A stretch of DNA of 64,000 bases from G963923955 sp963923955 (GCA_963923955.1 OZ000552.1:186001-250000), one strand, 5' to 3'. Positions 53,147-61,620 are shown, numbered from the stretch's first letter. Made by a program: numbers and translations. Notes: generated by a model not told the origin, from the letters alone.

Positions 53147-54484
53147 TCAATGGCGCTGCGCCGGCAGGGTGCCGCGCAGGGAATTCGGCAGGGCCTCGGT
53201 GATCCTTACATCGACAAATTGGCCGATCTGATCGGGACTGCCGCGAAAATTTACCACGCGATTATTCTCCGTGCGTCCGCATAGTTCATTTTTATCCCGC
53301 CGCGAGACGCCTTCCACCAGCACCCGCTCGGTGTTGCCGACCATCGCCCGGCTGATCGCCGCCGCCTGGTCCTTGATGCGGGCCTGCAGGTGTTGCAGGC
53401 GCTGCTTCTTTACCGCGGCAGGGACCTCATCGGGCAGGTTGGCCGCCGGCGTACCGGGGCGCTTGCTGTAGATAAAGCTGAAGGATTGATCAAAACCAAC
53501 GTCCGCGATCAGTTTCATCGTCGCGGCAAAATCGGCCTGCGTCTCGCCTGGGAAACCAACGATGAAATCTGATGACAGGCTGATGTCGGGGCGCACTTTT
53601 TTTAGTTTGCGGATCTTGGCCTTGTATTCCAACACCGTGTGGCCGCGCTTCATGGCGGCAAGGATGCGATCCGAGCCGCTCTGCACCGGCAGGTGCAGGT
53701 GATTGACCAACTGCGGCACGCGGGCATAGACGCCGATCAGGCGCTCGGAAAACTCCAGCGGATGGGAAGTGGTGTAGCGAATGCGCGCTATGCCCTTAAT
53801 CGCCGCGGTGTATTCGATGAGCCGCGCCAGATCCGCGCTGCCGCCCTCGTGGGTCGGCCCCCGATAGGCATTCACATTTTGCCCCAGCAGGTTGATCTCG
53901 CGCACACCGTGTTCGGCCAGTGCGACAATCTCGGCCAGCACATCATCCAAAGGCCGGCTGAGCTCCTCGCCGCGGGTATAGGGCACGACACAAAAGCTGC
54001 AATACTTGTTGCAACCTTCCATGATGGAGACAAAGGCCGTGGCGCCTTCGGCGCGGGGCGGCGGCAGGTGGTCGAACTTCTCGATCTCCGGAAAGGAAAT
54101 ATCCACCAGCGGCTGCCGCTTCCTGCTCACTTGTTCATACATTTGCGGCAGGCGGTGCAGGGTCTGCGGGCCGAAGACCAGGTCAACATAGGGCGCGCGT
54201 GCGCGGATGGCGCTGCCCTCCTGGCTGGCGACACAGCCGCCGACGCCGATGATGAGCGCCGGGTTTTGCGCCTTTAGCGGCCGCCAGCGGCCCAGTTCAG
54301 AGAACAATTTTTCCTGCGCCTTTTCCCGGATCGAGCAGGTGTTGAACAAGACGACATCGGCCTCCCCCGGCTCAGCCGCCGCCGTGAAGCCGTGGGATTC
54401 GGCCAGCACGTCCCGCATTTTGGCCGAATCATATTCATTCATCTGGCAGCCGAAGGTCTTGATGTAGAGCTTTTTTTCCATCAA
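53147..54484 (-). CDS. miaB: tRNA-2-methylthio-N6-dimethylallyladenosine synthase
   Basis: 445 residues. UPF0004 domain with three Cys (KTFGCQMNEYDS, NTCSIREKAQEK, GVGGCVASQEG), the radical-SAM CxxxCxxC in MEGCNKYCSFCVVPYTRG, and a C-terminal TRAM domain (VGNTERVLVEG, FVDVRITEALPNSLRG). It methylthiolates A37 of tRNAs that read UNN codons. First gene of the miaB-ybeZ-ybeY-corC-lnt-lig run. Confidence 0.96.
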   Translation of the reverse strand: MMEKKLYIKTFGCQMNEYDSAKMRDVLAESHGFTAAAEPGEADVVLFNTCSIREKAQEKLFSELGRWRPLKAQNPALIIGVGGCVASQEGSAIRARAPYVDLVFGPQTLHRLPQMYEQVSRKRQPLVDISFPEIEKFDHLPPPRAEGATAFVSIMEGCNKYCSFCVVPYTRGEELSRPLDDVLAEIVALAEHGVREINLLGQNVNAYRGPTHEGGSADLARLIEYTAAIKGIARIRYTTSHPLEFSERLIGVYARVPQLVNHLHLPVQSGSDRILAAMKRGHTVLEYKAKIRKLKKVRPDISLSSDFIVGFPGETQADFAATMKLIADVGFDQSFSFIYSKRPGTPAANLPDEVPAAVKKQRLQHLQARIKDQAAAISRAMVGNTERVLVEGVSRRDKNELCGRTENNRVVNFRGSPDQIGQFVDVRITEALPNSLRGTLPAQRH

Positions 54485-54626
54485 CTATGCGGACATAACA
54501 AAGGGACGGCCAAGTTACACTGTCCGCGCGGCCTTTTCCAGTTTTTCAGCGGGGAAAACCGGCTTGTGGTAGTAGCGCCTTAGGGCAAGGGCGGAAGACT
54601 AATGAATCGGCAATGCCGGGTCTGCT

Positions 54627-54660
54627 ATGGATTCCTGCTCAAGCCAGGAATGACGGGGCT
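54627..54660. repeat. GTCATTCC-family repeat, half copy
   Basis: ATGGATTCCTGCTCAAGCCA followed by GGAATGACGGGG. Lies in the 450-bp gap between miaB and the permease gene. Confidence 0.6.
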
Positions 54661-54762
54661 GTTTGACGACTTCTTTTCCAGACAGATTCGGCTGATGCGC
54701 TTAAAAAAACTTAATCAGCCGGGCGTCTTCCGGGCAGAGAGAGCTACGCCCTCATCAAGCGC

Positions 54763-54793
54763 AAAAGAGCCGGCACCCGGGGCAGGTGCCGGC
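54763..54793 (-). terminator. Intrinsic terminator behind a gene remnant
   Basis: On the minus strand GCCGGCACC-TGCCCCG-GGTGCCGGC is a perfect 9-bp stem followed by TCTTTTGC. It is 9 bases downstream of the stop codon of the outer-membrane-protein remnant described next. Confidence 0.65.
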
Positions 54794-54801
54794 CCGGTGC
54801 A

Positions 54802-54870
54802 TCAGAATTTGAACAGGGCACCGAGGCTGCCGCCATAGCCTTCTAAATCAAGCTCGACCTTATAAGGATT
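54802..54870 (-). pseudogene. C-terminal remnant of an outer-membrane beta-barrel protein
   Basis: Minus-strand codons read NPYKVELDLEGYGGSLGALF-KF then stop: an amphipathic strand ending in Phe, the hallmark of an outer-membrane barrel C-terminus. An in-frame TAA lies immediately upstream and no further homologous-looking sequence continues, so only the last strand of a lost gene remains, with its terminator. Confidence 0.4.
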
Positions 54871-54934
54871 TTATCGCCATGCGTGGCCGGAAACGACGGG
54901 AATGTCTGCCTAAGCTGGCGTAAAATGCGTAAAT

Positions 54935-55627
54935 ATGGATTACTTCTCGCAAGCCCTCGTGTCCGCCATCGGGCTCATCGTGCAGCTTGACGGGGAAGTC
55001 TTTGCCGTGGTCTGGACTTCCATCCGCATTTCCCTGCTGGCGGTGGTGTTCTCTTCCCTGCTTAGCATTCCATTAGGCTTTCTGGTGGCCTTGCATCGCT
55101 TCCCCGGCAAGCCGCTGCTCTTGCAGAGCCTAAATACGCTCGTTGCCCTGCCGACGGTCGTGATCGGCCTGCTGCTGTACGGCCTACTGAGCCGCCAGGG
55201 GCCGCTGGGCGACTGGGGGCTGCTCTATACGCCGGCGGCGATGGTGATTGGGCAATGCGTGTTGATTACGCCCATCATCTGGAGCCTGTCGATTACGGCA
55301 GCCGCCGCGGCCGACCCGCGCCTTGCCCCGACCTGCCGGGCCTTAGGTGCCAGTCCCCTGCAACAGGGCCTGCTGTTTTTTAATGAAGTCCGCTTTGCGG
55401 TGCTGGCGGCGGTGGTGATGGGCTTTGGCCGCGCCATCGGCGAGGTGGGGATTGCCATGATGCTGGGCGGCAATATCGACGGCTTCACCCGCACGATGAC
55501 CACGGCAATCGCCCTGGAGACCAGCCGCGGCGAGTTTGAGTTTGCACTCGCCTTGGGTCTGGTGCTGATGCTGGTGGCCTTTGTGGTGAACGGCCTGCTG
55601 CAAGGCTTTCAACGTCTGCACCAATGA
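54935..55627 (+). CDS. tupB: Tungstate-type ABC transporter permease
   Basis: 230 residues, five or six membrane helices. The binding-protein-dependent permease loop is CRALGASPLQQGLLFFNEVR, and GFGRAIGEVGIAMMLGGNI with GFTRTMTTAIALETSRGEF is characteristic of TupB rather than ModB. Stop overlaps the ATPase start (ATGA). The binding-protein gene tupA is not beside it; upstream there is only a remnant and a repeat. Confidence 0.88.
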   Translation: MDYFSQALVSAIGLIVQLDGEVFAVVWTSIRISLLAVVFSSLLSIPLGFLVALHRFPGKPLLLQSLNTLVALPTVVIGLLLYGLLSRQGPLGDWGLLYTPAAMVIGQCVLITPIIWSLSITAAAAADPRLAPTCRALGASPLQQGLLFFNEVRFAVLAAVVMGFGRAIGEVGIAMMLGGNIDGFTRTMTTAIALETSRGEFEFALALGLVLMLVAFVVNGLLQGFQRLHQ

Positions 55628-56637
55628 CGCATCCCGCCTATCAGCTGCGCGCGGTGGAATATGCCTACGGCGATGAGGTTGTGCTGCGGCTGGATGCCTT
55701 GCAGGTTGAGAGGGGCGCGGTGACGGCACTGCTGGGGGCGAATGGTTCGGGCAAGAGCACCCTGCTCGATATACTCGGGTTTTTGCGCAAACCGGCCAAG
55801 GCTCCGGCCACGGGCGCTGTCTGTTTCTTTGGCGCGCCGGTCAGGCAAGAAGACTATCCCGCCTTGCGCCGCCGTATTGCCTACGTACAGCAAAAACCCT
55901 ATTTGTTTAATACTTCGGTCTTGGGCAACATTGAGTTGGGCCTGAAGCTGCGCGGCGTGGGGCCAGGGCCGCGCCGGGCGGCGGCGGAGAAGGTGATTGA
56001 GCAATGTCGCATTGAGCATCTGGCGCCGCGCCGCGCCCATGCGCTCTCCGGCGGCGAGGTGCAAAAGGTGGCGCTTGCCAGGGCGCTGGTGCTGGCGCCG
56101 GAGGTATTGCTCTTGGATGAGCCCTTTGCGCATCTGGATGCGCAGTTCCGGCAGGAGCTGGAGCAGTTGTTGGAAGAAATCCGCCGGGCGCAATCCCCGA
56201 CGGTGGTGTTGGCCACCCATGAGCGAGTACAGGCGCAGCAGCTTGCCGAGCATATTATCAGCCTGGATCATGGTCGGCTCATCCCGACCGCGGCGCTGAA
56301 TCTATTCCAGGGTGCGGTGGAGAAGGAACGCGGATTGTTTGATACCGGCCGGATCAAGATCCATATTCCGGCTGGTCTTAAGGCCGGGGAGAGGCTGGCG
56401 ATTGAGGCCAATCACCTGGTCATATCCCGCGAGAGGCTCTCATCGAGCATGCGCAACCGCTATGCCGGGCGGGTAAAATCGCTGCGTGAGGAGGGCGAGG
56501 AGATACACCTGATCATCGCCGCCGGCGAGGAGTTTCACGCCATCGTAACCCATGCCGCCCTGCAGGAGCTGGGCATTCAGCTTGGCGATACGGTGTGGGT
56601 CAGCTTCAAGTCCACGGCTGTTAAGCTGTTGCCGTGA
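55624..56637 (+). CDS. tupC: Tungstate/molybdate-type ABC ATPase with TOBE domain
   Basis: 337 residues. Walker A LGANGSGKSTLLD, Q-loop YVQQKPYLF, signature LSGGEVQKVALARAL, Walker B VLLLDEPFAHLD and switch His in VLATHE. From about residue 255 a TOBE-like oxyanion-sensing domain (SSMRNRYAGRVKSLREEGEE ... VTHAALQELGIQLGD). Energises TupB. Confidence 0.88.
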   Translation: MTHPAYQLRAVEYAYGDEVVLRLDALQVERGAVTALLGANGSGKSTLLDILGFLRKPAKAPATGAVCFFGAPVRQEDYPALRRRIAYVQQKPYLFNTSVLGNIELGLKLRGVGPGPRRAAAEKVIEQCRIEHLAPRRAHALSGGEVQKVALARALVLAPEVLLLDEPFAHLDAQFRQELEQLLEEIRRAQSPTVVLATHERVQAQQLAEHIISLDHGRLIPTAALNLFQGAVEKERGLFDTGRIKIHIPAGLKAGERLAIEANHLVISRERLSSSMRNRYAGRVKSLREEGEEIHLIIAAGEEFHAIVTHAALQELGIQLGDTVWVSFKSTAVKLLP

Positions 56638-56690
56638 TACGGGCGAGCCTTGCTGATTCTTGCCGATGCGGGTCTGTGCCGGTAGTCTAG

Positions 56691-56782
56691 GGAAGCTCTT
56701 AACAAGTGCTGCATGGAGCGCAGCCTGCCCTTGGGGTACGCAGCGTTTACGAAGCTAAGGATGCGTTTAATCAGAGCTTCCC
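56691..56782. repeat. 92-bp element with 10-bp terminal inverted repeats
   Basis: GGGAAGCTCT at the left end and AGAGCTTCCC at the right end, with a non-coding centre. Size and ends resemble a MITE, but I see no clear target duplication. It sits just after tupC and before three hairpins. Confidence 0.45.
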
Positions 56783-56802
56783 GTGGCATAGGGAAGTGCC
56801 AC

Positions 56803-56865
56803 CAAATTCAATTACGATAAGTAATTGAATTTGTGAGTAAACTAAAAATCGCATTTTTAGTTTAC
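56803..56865 (+). other. Two consecutive perfect 13-bp hairpins
   Basis: CAAATTCAATTAC-GATAA-GTAATTGAATTTG (56803-56833) and GTAAACTAAAAAT-CGC-ATTTTTAGTTTAC (56837-56865), both without mismatches, both AT-rich, three bases apart. They precede a GC-rich terminator hairpin. Purpose unknown: bidirectional termination, protein binding or a structured short RNA. Confidence 0.6.
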
Positions 56866-56867
56866 GT

Positions 56868-56908
56868 CCTCTGGCAAGTCCCGGACGGACTTGTCCAGAG
56901 GTTTTTTT
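56868..56908 (+). terminator. Strong intrinsic terminator
   Basis: CCTCTGGCAAGTCC-CGGAC-GGACTTG-T-CCAGAGG: 14 base pairs with a single bulged T, followed by seven T. It ends the tupBC transcript or a short RNA that includes the two hairpins before it. Confidence 0.85.
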
Positions 56909-56935
56909 GGATACATTTTGGAGTAATGAAAATAC

Positions 56936-57277
56936 ATGCCTGCCTATGACTATTATTGCGAGGCGAATGGCCGCACCATCGAAGTGGTGCACGGCATAGA
57001 CACCCGATTACAGACCTGGGGCGAGCTCTGCTACGCAGCGCAGCGGCCCCTGGGCGAGACCGACCCGCTGGCAGCGGTGAGGAAGGTGTTTAAGACGGCG
57101 CCGGGCGTTGCGGTGCCGGTAGGCAACAGCCAGCTCAAGAACCACGGCTTTACCAAGCTGGTCAAGCGCGATGACGGGGTTTATGAAAACGTGACCGCAC
57201 AAGATGGAGAGAAGCGTTATATGCGGCATGATGATCCGGCCTCAGTCCCTCACCTGCACAAGAAGATCGGCGATTAA
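56936..57277 (+). CDS. Small protein with FmdB-like N-terminus
   Basis: 113 residues. MPAYDYYCEANGRTIEVVHG resembles the start of FmdB/zinc-ribbon regulators, but the usual paired CxxC are missing (only two Cys, in YYCEANG and GELCYAA), so it probably does not bind zinc in that way. C-terminal half is hydrophilic (LVKRDDGVYENV, KRYMRHDDPAS). Function unknown. It starts 27 bases after the terminator and stands alone. Confidence 0.7.
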   Translation: MPAYDYYCEANGRTIEVVHGIDTRLQTWGELCYAAQRPLGETDPLAAVRKVFKTAPGVAVPVGNSQLKNHGFTKLVKRDDGVYENVTAQDGEKRYMRHDDPASVPHLHKKIGD

Positions 57278-57353
57278 CACGCAAACCGGCCGATTGCTTG
57301 CCGGATGAGCAACCGGATTTCCCGCGAAGCCGCGGATGCTACCGGGGGCCGTT

Positions 57354-58064
57354 TTAGTTAGCCTTCCCCACTTTCTCCTTGAGCTCATCATAGTGTTTCT
57401 TCAGCACGATGTAGTGCTGGCGGATATTCTGATATTCGTGCTCGCGGAAGGAATAGGTGCTCAGCTGTGTATTCAACCTGTAGGCGATCAGGTTGATAAA
57501 GAAAAAGTATAGCAAGATGAAGCCGCCCAAAGTGCTGTTGTATTTATCGCCCAGCGAGATCAGATACAGGGCCGGCGGCAGCAGCGCCGGGATGGTATGC
57601 GACAGGCTAATCGTCATGCTGATGGAATAGCTGGCGACGGCACCGGCAACGATACCGCACACGGTGAGCATGGTCAGGCTGTTATAGATGGCAAACTCCA
57701 CCATGGCCTGGGGCTCATAGGGGATCAGGATGATGCCGGCACTGCCCCACATCAGCCCGGACAGGAAGATCACCACGAGGAAGCGACGAAACCACTTCTG
57801 GTTATTCGCCGCGCTCTTCTCATCCCGTGTATAACGCCACAGGAGAAAATACCGGAACACTGCATAGACAATCACAAGGGCTACCCAGCCCAGCAGGATC
57901 TCTTGCCGGGCGTAATCCCAGATCGCAATGCTGATTGCCACCGCAAAGATCACCGGAAAGATGAAGGTGATGACGGATTGTGAAAAGAGTATCTCTACCT
58001 GAGACTTTAGCTTGAGATACTTCCGGGCGGCATCGGAGAGGATATCAGGGTCGCTGGTTTCCAT
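57354..58064 (-). CDS. Orphan multi-helix membrane protein resembling a sensor input domain
   Basis: 236 residues from ATG 58064 (AAAGG nine bases upstream). About six membrane helices (VITFIFPVIFAVAISIAI, LLGWVALVIVYAVFRYFLLW, FLVVIFLSGLMWGSAGIILI and others) then a short coiled-coil tail (NIRQHYIVLKKHYDELKEKV). This is the layout of the membrane input domain of many GGDEF or histidine-kinase proteins, including the FLSGLMWGSAGI-type helix, but no output domain follows. It could be a truncated sensor or a stand-alone protein. Confidence 0.75.
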   Translation of the reverse strand: METSDPDILSDAARKYLKLKSQVEILFSQSVITFIFPVIFAVAISIAIWDYARQEILLGWVALVIVYAVFRYFLLWRYTRDEKSAANNQKWFRRFLVVIFLSGLMWGSAGIILIPYEPQAMVEFAIYNSLTMLTVCGIVAGAVASYSISMTISLSHTIPALLPPALYLISLGDKYNSTLGGFILLYFFFINLIAYRLNTQLSTYSFREHEYQNIRQHYIVLKKHYDELKEKVGKAN

Positions 58065-58122
58065 GATTGACAACCTTTACGCACGTTAAAATTATCTAAC
58101 CTAGTCTAGCTTACTTTATATT

Positions 58123-58459
58123 AAAACTGGTGGCTATGGGTGGACTTGACAATTTCATCGGGAATGAAATTGGTCGCACGCGGTGCGCCCGCAGGGTGAA
58201 TGACAAGGATGTCATGCAACAGCCTCCGACCGCAGGGCGGTGGTTTGCCGAAGCAGCGTGAGCCGTTCAAATTGCGGATGACCTTCATTAAAACTGGTGG
58301 CTATGGGTGGACTTGACAATTTCATCAGGAATGAAATTGGTCGCACGCAGTGCGCCCGCAGGGTGAATGATAAGGATGTCATGCAACAGCCTCCGACCGC
58401 AGGGCGGTGGTTTGCCGAAGCAGCGTGAGCCGTTCAAATTGCCGATGAACTTCATTAAA
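58123..58459 (-). repeat. Two 167-bp repeats containing the tRNA-Met 3' end (rtT-like)
   Basis: Units start at 58124 and 58291, and the same sequence begins again at 58458 leading into the tRNA-Met gene: exact 167-base spacing. Each unit carries the last ~22 bases of the tRNA gene including CCA (plus-strand CTGGTGGCTATGGGTGGACT, then TGA), followed by ~145 bases shared at over 95% by eye, with the internal hairpin AATTTCAT-CGGGA-ATGAAATT. They lie downstream of the tRNA in its direction of transcription. Confidence 0.88.
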
Positions 58460-58461
58460 AC

Positions 58462-58538
58462 TGGTGGCTATGGGTGGACTTGAACCACCGACCCCGGCGT
58501 TATGAGTGCCGTGCTCTAACCAGCTGAGCTACATAGCC
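58462..58538 (-). tRNA. tRNA-Met (elongator, anticodon CAT)
   Basis: 77 bases with encoded CCA. Acceptor GGCTATG/CATAGCC, D-arm GCTC-AGCTGGTTA-GAGC, anticodon loop CTCATAA, T-arm GGTGG-TTCAAGT-CCACC. Close to the E. coli elongator tRNA-Met (same GGCTA start and GTAGCTCAG D-arm), not the initiator, which lacks the 1-72 pair. Confidence 0.95.
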
Positions 58539-58738
58539 ATGAATACAAACCCGCCTTTCATCACTGCAAGGAAAAAGCAATAAGCCCACAACGAGGGTAC
58601 GGATCTTCGGTTTTCGCGCCTGACTTGTCAAGCTGAGGATGCGGCGAGCAGCAAAGCAGATGCCACCGTGCTTTTCCCCAACCCGCCAGGCTGTGTTAGT
58701 CTTCTTTATATCAGCATTAACCGGTTGAGATTGGAAAA

Positions 58739-59176
58739 ATGAAAACAAGCCTGCAATGGGCGGGGGGCGCTGCCTTTGTCGGTGAGACCGAAGGCGGGCA
58801 CAAGATCGTCATAGACGGCCCACCGGAAGGCGGTGGGCGGGACCTGGGCGCACGTCCCATGGAAACCCTCCTGATCGGAGTAGGCGCCTGCACTGCCTAT
58901 GATGTTGTTTCTATCTTGAAAAAATCAAGGCAGGCCATTCGTGATTGCAAAATCGCCATGCGCGCTGAACGCGCGGACAGCACGCCGAAGGTCTTTACCG
59001 ACATCCACATTCATTTTGCGCTAATCGGCAAGGGCCTGCAGCACAGACAGGTAGAGCGGGCGATTCGCCTCTCTGCTGAAAAATATTGTTCCGCCTCCAT
59101 CATGCTTGCGCCATCCGTAGAGATCACGCACTCCTTTGAAATCCAGGAAGCGGATGAACAGGGGAAAAGCCGATAG
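58739..59176 (+). CDS. OsmC family protein
   Basis: 145 residues. OsmC fold with both redox Cys: LLIGVGACTAYDVVSIL and RLSAEKYCSASIMLA. This YhfA-like subgroup is a thiol peroxidase relative acting on organic hydroperoxides in the cytoplasm. Convergent with the TusA-like gene. Confidence 0.9.
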   Translation: MKTSLQWAGGAAFVGETEGGHKIVIDGPPEGGGRDLGARPMETLLIGVGACTAYDVVSILKKSRQAIRDCKIAMRAERADSTPKVFTDIHIHFALIGKGLQHRQVERAIRLSAEKYCSASIMLAPSVEITHSFEIQEADEQGKSR

Positions 59177-59197
59177 CACCAGGCCATCAGCCACATC

Positions 59198-59461
59198 TCA
59201 TATCTTCTGTGGCGACCTGGCGCGGCGGATATAAAACTCGACCAGGGCCTCCGTCTCAGAGACATGTATCAGCGCATGCCCGGTGCGTGCGCAATAGGCC
59301 TCAAAATCGATCCGGGCATGCGGGTCTGTTGCCTCCACATGCAATATCGTATCCGGCTGCATCCGGTTCAAGGCAAGCTTGGCCTTTAGCACTGGCAGGG
59401 GACAGTTAAGCCCCCTGGCATCCAGGTATTCATCAACGCAAAGCCCGGTCGTGTTTTCCAT
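59198..59461 (-). CDS. TusA-family sulfur carrier/transferase
   Basis: 87 residues from ATG 59461; the longer frame adds a non-conserved N-terminus. The CPxP motif is complete in LDARGLNCPLPVLKAKLALN, with Cys near residue 19. TusA proteins relay persulfide sulfur, for example to tRNA thiolation or other acceptors; which one is not evident. Confidence 0.88.
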   Translation of the reverse strand: MENTTGLCVDEYLDARGLNCPLPVLKAKLALNRMQPDTILHVEATDPHARIDFEAYCARTGHALIHVSETEALVEFYIRRARSPQKI

Positions 59462-59538
59462 AGCCCGATTATAGCGCACTGGCGCAGAAATAACCGGGAT
59501 CGCCGGGCTTTCCATCAAGGAGTACCAGCAGCAAAGGG

Positions 59539-61620
59539 CTAGAAGGCGGCGCGTATTCCGAAAGTGCCGGAGCGGCCGGGCAAGGGGGCGAGGTCTTTTA
59601 CAAATGAAGTATGGCGGCGCGCCTCTTCATTGAGCAGATTCGTCCCGCGCACAAACAGGCTCACATCGCTGCCCGCAAGTTTGAAGGTGTAGGCGAGATA
59701 GGCGTTCAGCATGTCATAGCCGGAGGTGGCCGTCTCTAAGGGGGCCGTGTCCTTTTGTTTGTTGGTGCGGGTGTAGTTAAGGCCTGCATACCAGGGGCCG
59801 CGTACATAGTCCAGCCCGGCGCCGAAGCGCCAGGGCGTGATGCGGGGTAAGTGAATGTCCTGATCACGCTCGGCCGCTACATAGTCGGCCCAGAGACGTG
59901 CATCCAGCACCCCGCGGCCATCATCCAGAACACGGAGCACCGTTTCCAGCTCGAAACCCCAAAAATTCGCATCGCGCTGTGTCTGTTGCACCAGCAGCGG
60001 CTCTTCGTCTTCATCGGCGTCTAAGACATCCGCCGGGTCGCCGTCAAAATCCTCTTCCACCCGATCGGCGATGCCGTCTCCGTTCAAGTCCTGTTCCTGG
60101 AGAAAGATAAAGTCATCCGTCCGGTTATAAAACAGATTGGCGCTGGCGGTGACCCGGCCGGCGGTCTTATGCCAATACAGATCAACATTCGTCGAGCGCT
60201 CTTCATCCAAATCCGGGTTGCCGATTTCAAAGGTGCCGGTGGCCAGATGCGGGCCCTTTGAAAAGAGCTCCTCAATAGTGGGTGCGCGTTGTGAATGCGT
60301 CAATGATAAGCCCAACTGATAGCCTTCCCGATAATCCCAGCTTGCCCCGCCGGAGAGGCTATACGCCGTGTTTTTGGCGCGGGTGCCGGTGTCTGTCTTT
60401 GCATCCTGCTGCTCATAACGTGCGCCCAACTCCAGGTGCCAGCGGCCGATGTCGGCCTTCTCTAAGATAAACACGGCGAGTGAATCAAGCCGTGCCGGCG
60501 GCACAAAGCCCTCGTCACCGACGGCGGAGAAGTCCTTGTCTCGATACTGGATGCCGATGACGCCGTCCCAGTCAGCGAGCGGGACATGCAGGAGCTCTAT
60601 CCTGCCTTGCAACTCACTGTTTTTAAAGCGCGTACCCACCTCGCCGCTGCCCTCGACTTCATCATGCTCATAATCATTATAGGCCCAGCGCGTCCTGATC
60701 TGCCGCAAGCCCGGCAACGGCGCATCCAGCGTGGCCTCCAGATCATAACGCGTCTGCATCATGTCAATGCGCACACCTCCCTCTTCTTCTCCTTCCTCCT
60801 CCTCATGCTCTTCCTCGCCTCCTTCTTCATGGTGGTGATGGCCGCCTGGGACGCCGTAGTCCGATGCGGATTGGCTCACAGCAAAACCGATGAAACCGCG
60901 CGCGCCGATATAAGAGGCGCCGATGCCTAGGCTGTCGGTCTTCAGGCTGCTGTTTTCCAGGCGGCCCGACCCCGGCTCATCCGGCTCCAACTCGGCAAAA
61001 CCAGGAATGTCATAGTCATCCGTATCGCGCACCATCGCATCAACATGCAAGGCGAAGTCTCCGGCCCCGGCGTTGAGGCTGGCCGCGCCCGTTACGCCGT
61101 CGGTAACGCTGTCATAGTCAAGGGATAGCTCACCTTCCAGCGCCTTGGGGACATATTTGAGCATGCGGTCATTGACGACATTGACCAGGCCGCCGCTGGC
61201 ACCGCTGCCGTATAGCAAGGTCGCTGGGCCGCGGAAGATCTCGATCTGGCGCGCCAATACCGGTTCGGTGGCAACGGCATGGTCAACGCTGATGGTTGAG
61301 ACATCCATCGTGCTGATGCCGTTCTCCAGGATCTTTACGCGGCTGCCGCCTAAGCCGCGAATGATCGGCCGTCCCGAGCCGGGGCCGAAGTCGCTGGAAG
61401 AGACCCCCAGCTCATTGGCGATGGCCTCGCCGATATTGCTGAGATTGCGTCTCTTCAGCGCATCCTCAGTCAAGACCTGCACCGGCTGTGACAAGTGACG
61501 ATCGACTGCGCTTAAGGGGTCGGCAGTGACGATGACCTCTTCCGCTGGATTGATATTTTGCGCATGGACAAGCGCGGCATTGCACAATAAAACCACACTG
61601 ATAAACAGATAACGAAACAT
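59539..61620 (-). CDS. ZnuD-like TonB-dependent receptor for zinc
   Basis: 693 residues from ATG 61620, with AAGGAT 7 bases upstream and signal peptide FRYLFISVVLLCNAALVHAQ. TonB box EEVIVTADPL; plug features RPIIRGLGGSRVKILENGIS and FRGPATLLYGSGASGGLVNV. An extracellular loop near residues 265-290 is extremely His/Glu-rich (GGHHHHEEGGEEEHEEEEG), like the zinc-capturing loop of ZnuD. Barrel ends PGRSGTFGIRAAF with terminal Phe. Placed next to zur and znuA, so zinc uptake across the outer membrane is the likely role. Confidence 0.92.
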   Translation of the reverse strand: MFRYLFISVVLLCNAALVHAQNINPAEEVIVTADPLSAVDRHLSQPVQVLTEDALKRRNLSNIGEAIANELGVSSSDFGPGSGRPIIRGLGGSRVKILENGISTMDVSTISVDHAVATEPVLARQIEIFRGPATLLYGSGASGGLVNVVNDRMLKYVPKALEGELSLDYDSVTDGVTGAASLNAGAGDFALHVDAMVRDTDDYDIPGFAELEPDEPGSGRLENSSLKTDSLGIGASYIGARGFIGFAVSQSASDYGVPGGHHHHEEGGEEEHEEEEGEEEGGVRIDMMQTRYDLEATLDAPLPGLRQIRTRWAYNDYEHDEVEGSGEVGTRFKNSELQGRIELLHVPLADWDGVIGIQYRDKDFSAVGDEGFVPPARLDSLAVFILEKADIGRWHLELGARYEQQDAKTDTGTRAKNTAYSLSGGASWDYREGYQLGLSLTHSQRAPTIEELFSKGPHLATGTFEIGNPDLDEERSTNVDLYWHKTAGRVTASANLFYNRTDDFIFLQEQDLNGDGIADRVEEDFDGDPADVLDADEDEEPLLVQQTQRDANFWGFELETVLRVLDDGRGVLDARLWADYVAAERDQDIHLPRITPWRFGAGLDYVRGPWYAGLNYTRTNKQKDTAPLETATSGYDMLNAYLAYTFKLAGSDVSLFVRGTNLLNEEARRHTSFVKDLAPLPGRSGTFGIRAAF

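Noticed and set aside
56577..56789. 70-codon minus-strand frame (MPREALIKRILS)
   Set aside because: It covers the 92-bp inverted-repeat element and the end of tupC; no independent coding evidence.
58500..58748. 82-codon minus-strand frame over tRNA-Met
   Set aside because: Its C-terminal part is antisense-free translation of the tRNA itself (GYVAQLVRARHS), a well-known false gene pattern.
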